Shown: positions 30,577 to 31,812 of the stretch, piece after piece
How the letters are laid out: every line of letters starts with the position of its first letter
How positions within the stretch are numbered: the first letter of the stretch is position 1
IMG/VR virus record: IMGVR_UViG_3300028025_001167
Span: 1-31,812 of that record
Direction: 5' to 3' (one strand)
Source of the DNA: a virus
Length of the DNA: 31,812 bases
Made by a program: the position numbers and the translations under genes
Notes under the pieces: model-generated
The model's database searches: none
The model's input: the letters and a program-made list of their open reading frames with translations, nothing else
What the model was told of the DNA's origin: nothing

Positions 30577-30780
30577 ATGCCAAGACCACCCTCAGAAATC
30601 ACAGGCTCAAGCATTCAAATTGCTGTCAGAGTCACCTCAAGCCTCAAAAACGAGTTCAAAAACCTTGGAGGAGCCGTTTGGTTACGCAAACTCTTGGCTC
30701 AGTCAATCAACAATCGGAAAAACAATGAAACTATCAATTCCACAGATGCAAACACTCAAGCGTCTGACAAACGGCCCTAG
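30577..30780 (+). CDS. Small DNA-binding protein (ribbon-helix-helix-like), likely leaderless
   Basis: The 67-residue protein begins MPRPPSEITGSSIQIAVRVT and continues SSLKNEFKNLGGAVWLRKLL. The pattern (beta strand IQIAVRVT then two helices) fits a ribbon-helix-helix or similar small repressor. TATAAT ends at 30567, only nine bases before ATG 30577, so transcription would start at or next to the ATG and there is no room for a ribosome site: a leaderless mRNA. It likely binds the nearby operator sites as an autoregulator. Its end overlaps the next gene by 56 bases. Confidence 0.74.
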   Translation: MPRPPSEITGSSIQIAVRVTSSLKNEFKNLGGAVWLRKLLAQSINNRKNNETINSTDANTQASDKRP

Positions 30781-31075
30781 AAGCTCTATTTCGTTCACAA
30801 CGACAGAGACTTATTCGCCTGGCTCGTACCACTCACCTACCCATCTGAAAAACCTTGAAATGAATGGTTTGGTGGTGGAGATTGGCGATATGTGGCATTT
30901 GACCAACGCTGGTCGGATGAAGTTGATAGAGACTAAATCAGAGAATTCACCTCGCCATGCCAATGGAACTACGCATGAAACCTATGTCCAAGGGAACTGG
31001 AAAGACCTTGTGCATCGTAGGGGTGCTTTGGACTTTTTGAAGTGTGAGAGTCGGTTCAGCAATTACTTTGTTTAA
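30725..31075 (+). CDS. Winged-helix-like regulator
   Basis: The 116-residue protein starts MKLSIPQMQTLKRLTNGPRS, where MQTLKRL.NGP is the opening helix of many small phage regulators, then SPTHLKNLEMNGLVVEIGDM and WHLTNAGRMKLIETK complete a winged-helix pattern. The C-terminal part (GTTHETYVQGNWKDLVHRRG, ALDFLKCESRF) is a tail seen in other phage early proteins. ATG 30725 lies inside the preceding gene. Both regulators read away from the divergent control region. Confidence 0.72.
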   Translation: MKLSIPQMQTLKRLTNGPRSSISFTTTETYSPGSYHSPTHLKNLEMNGLVVEIGDMWHLTNAGRMKLIETKSENSPRHANGTTHETYVQGNWKDLVHRRGALDFLKCESRFSNYFV

Positions 31076-31085
31076 AGGAGAAATC

Positions 31086-31238
31086 ATGAAAAAAGCCATT
31101 ATTGGTGCGTACTTAGCAGTTTCTAGCCTGACAGTTTGGGCGGCTTGTTCAACACATACCTACTATATAAATGGTAAATATGTGACTTGTACGACCTGCT
31201 GCTATAATAGCGGAAATTGTACCACTACCTGTTTTTAA
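31086..31238 (+). CDS. Secreted cysteine-rich mini-protein
   Basis: The 50-residue protein has a signal peptide (MKKAIIGAYLAVSSLTVWAA) and a mature part of about 30 residues with six cysteines (C21, C35, C38, C39, C45, C49), ending CCYNSGNCTTTCF. The even number suggests three disulfides in the periplasm. AAAGGAG precedes ATG 31086 at good spacing. It is not a lipoprotein, because the -3 residue is Trp. It may act on the envelope or block superinfection (inference). The last seven codons are nearly repeated at the end of the downstream HNH gene. Confidence 0.75.
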   Translation: MKKAIIGAYLAVSSLTVWAACSTHTYYINGKYVTCTTCCYNSGNCTTTCF

Positions 31239-31694
31239 ATGAATGATTACTTTGCAAAATTAAGAGCCAAAAGAAAGGCTCTTGGCATTTGTCTCTCTTG
31301 TGGAAAACATCCTTCTCCATGCGAACCATGCAAAGAAAGAAATCGTGAGTACATGAGGAAAAAACGTGCTGGAATTCCGATTGAAAAAAGGAAACTTGAG
31401 TGGAAATCAAAAAGACACTACTTCCTGAAACACAAATTTGGTATCACTGAGATTCAGTACAACGAAATGTTAAAAAATCAGAACAATGCTTGTGCAATTT
31501 GCAAATCCACAGAATCTGGAGATGCAAGAACAACAAAATTATCAGTCGATCATTGCCATGAAACAGGCGTTGTTCGTGGACTTTTGTGTTCAGCTTGCAA
31601 CAAAGCAATAGGCTTTTTTAAAGATTCAACTGCAAACTTAAAAAATGCAATTGAATACTTAAAAAAAAATAATTGCACCACCAATTGTTTTTGA
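31239..31694 (+). CDS. HNH endonuclease, endonuclease VII-like, with captured C-terminal tail
   Basis: The 151-residue protein has two N-terminal zinc pairs (CLSCGKHPSPCEPC), a basic helix, CAIC, the catalytic VDHCHETGVVRGLLC and CNKAIGFFKD, as in the copy at 2612. It starts directly at the base after the upstream stop. It ends NNCTTNCF, about six residues longer than the first HNH protein, and this tail matches the end of the cysteine-rich protein (NCTTTCF) at protein and DNA level. This suggests the gene inserted at the 3' end of that gene. The DNA is A+T-rich. A homing role is inferred. Confidence 0.88.
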   Translation: MNDYFAKLRAKRKALGICLSCGKHPSPCEPCKERNREYMRKKRAGIPIEKRKLEWKSKRHYFLKHKFGITEIQYNEMLKNQNNACAICKSTESGDARTTKLSVDHCHETGVVRGLLCSACNKAIGFFKDSTANLKNAIEYLKKNNCTTNCF

Positions 31695-31714
31695 TGTATC
31701 ATCAAGTCGTTGCC

Positions 31715-31809
31715 GTGGAAAGCAATGAAGTAAGGCCACTTAATTCTACTCTCGCCCTTGGTCTAATCCGTAGGGTTTCCACCGAGGGTAGAGCTAAGTG
31801 GCTTTTTTT
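31715..31809 (+). ncRNA. Pseudoknot/terminator element (right copy)
   Basis: Helix A pairs GTGGAAA (31715-31721) with TTTCCAC (31776-31782). Helix B pairs 31735-31754 with 31783-31802, giving 20 positions with two G-U and one central A-C mismatch. A3' abuts B3', and the loop begins CCCT and ends AGGG, as in the left copy. Seven Ts (31803-31809) and ATG (31810-31812) follow. No stem sequence is shared with the left copy, only the architecture. Upstream, TTGATG-TAT-CATCAA (31691-31705) is a perfect small hairpin. No strong promoter is evident, so this may also end transcripts of the HNH gene. Confidence 0.55.
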
Positions 31810-31812
31810 ATG

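Noticed and set aside
31691-31812. Group I intron or intron end linked to the HNH gene
   Set aside because: No conserved P7-type core could be identified, and the T7 after helix B points to a terminator instead.

Overview
The window looks like most of a tailed double-stranded DNA phage genome with a podovirus-type, P22-like morphogenesis set. It has terminase small and large subunits, a portal of about 690 residues, scaffold, a major capsid protein of 327 residues, a gp4-like adaptor, a gp10-like tail hub, and three large glycine/alanine/glutamine-rich ejection proteins, the last ending in a lytic transglycosylase domain. There is no tape measure, sheath or baseplate. The host must be Gram-negative, because the lysis cassette carries an Rz spanin with an Rz1 lipoprotein nested inside it. 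A DUF1289-type protein and the style of the small genes suggest a proteobacterium, perhaps a freshwater betaproteobacterium, but that is inference. No tRNA, rRNA, CRISPR array, integrase or insertion sequence was seen. No DNA polymerase, primase or helicase was seen either, so replication either depends on the host or is encoded outside the window.

Layout. Bases 1-926 are mostly non-coding: a hairpin-rich stretch, a small leftward gene (348-572) behind its own promoter and a pseudoknot/terminator leader, then another hairpin-rich stretch. Bases 927-25968 form one rightward late block. Packaging and portal genes come first, interrupted by a free-standing endonuclease VII-like HNH gene. Next come a long fibre cassette (5175-10468) with small chaperone-like genes between fibre modules, scaffold and capsid, a run of tiny basic proteins (13.2-14.7 kb), adaptor and tail hub, one more fibre, a cupin, the ejection proteins, and the lysis genes (24.7-26.0 kb). 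Bases 25965-30466 are a leftward early operon of small genes stitched together by ATGA overlaps. It contains a recombination set (YqaJ exonuclease, DUF1071/Sak-type annealing protein, SSB-tailed protein) and many small zinc-binding or coiled-coil proteins. A divergent control region with repeated operator-like dyads lies at about 30.5 kb. Rightward from it run a small DNA-binding protein whose mRNA may be leaderless, a winged-helix-like protein, a secreted cysteine-rich mini-protein and a second HNH nuclease. The window ends on a second pseudoknot/terminator element.

The most unusual observations are these. (1) Two elements, one near each end of the window, share an architecture but not a sequence: a 7-bp helix interlocked with a 20-21-bp helix, then seven Ts, then ATG. 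(2) The second HNH nuclease ends with a near copy of the last seven codons of the cysteine-rich gene immediately upstream, which looks like a scar of its insertion. (3) A virion/lysis-region gene appears to start at ATT. (4) A 32-codon membrane-protein ORF shares its DNA with a leftward terminator between the convergent late and early operons. (5) A split operator is repeated in the divergent control region and again inside the early operon.
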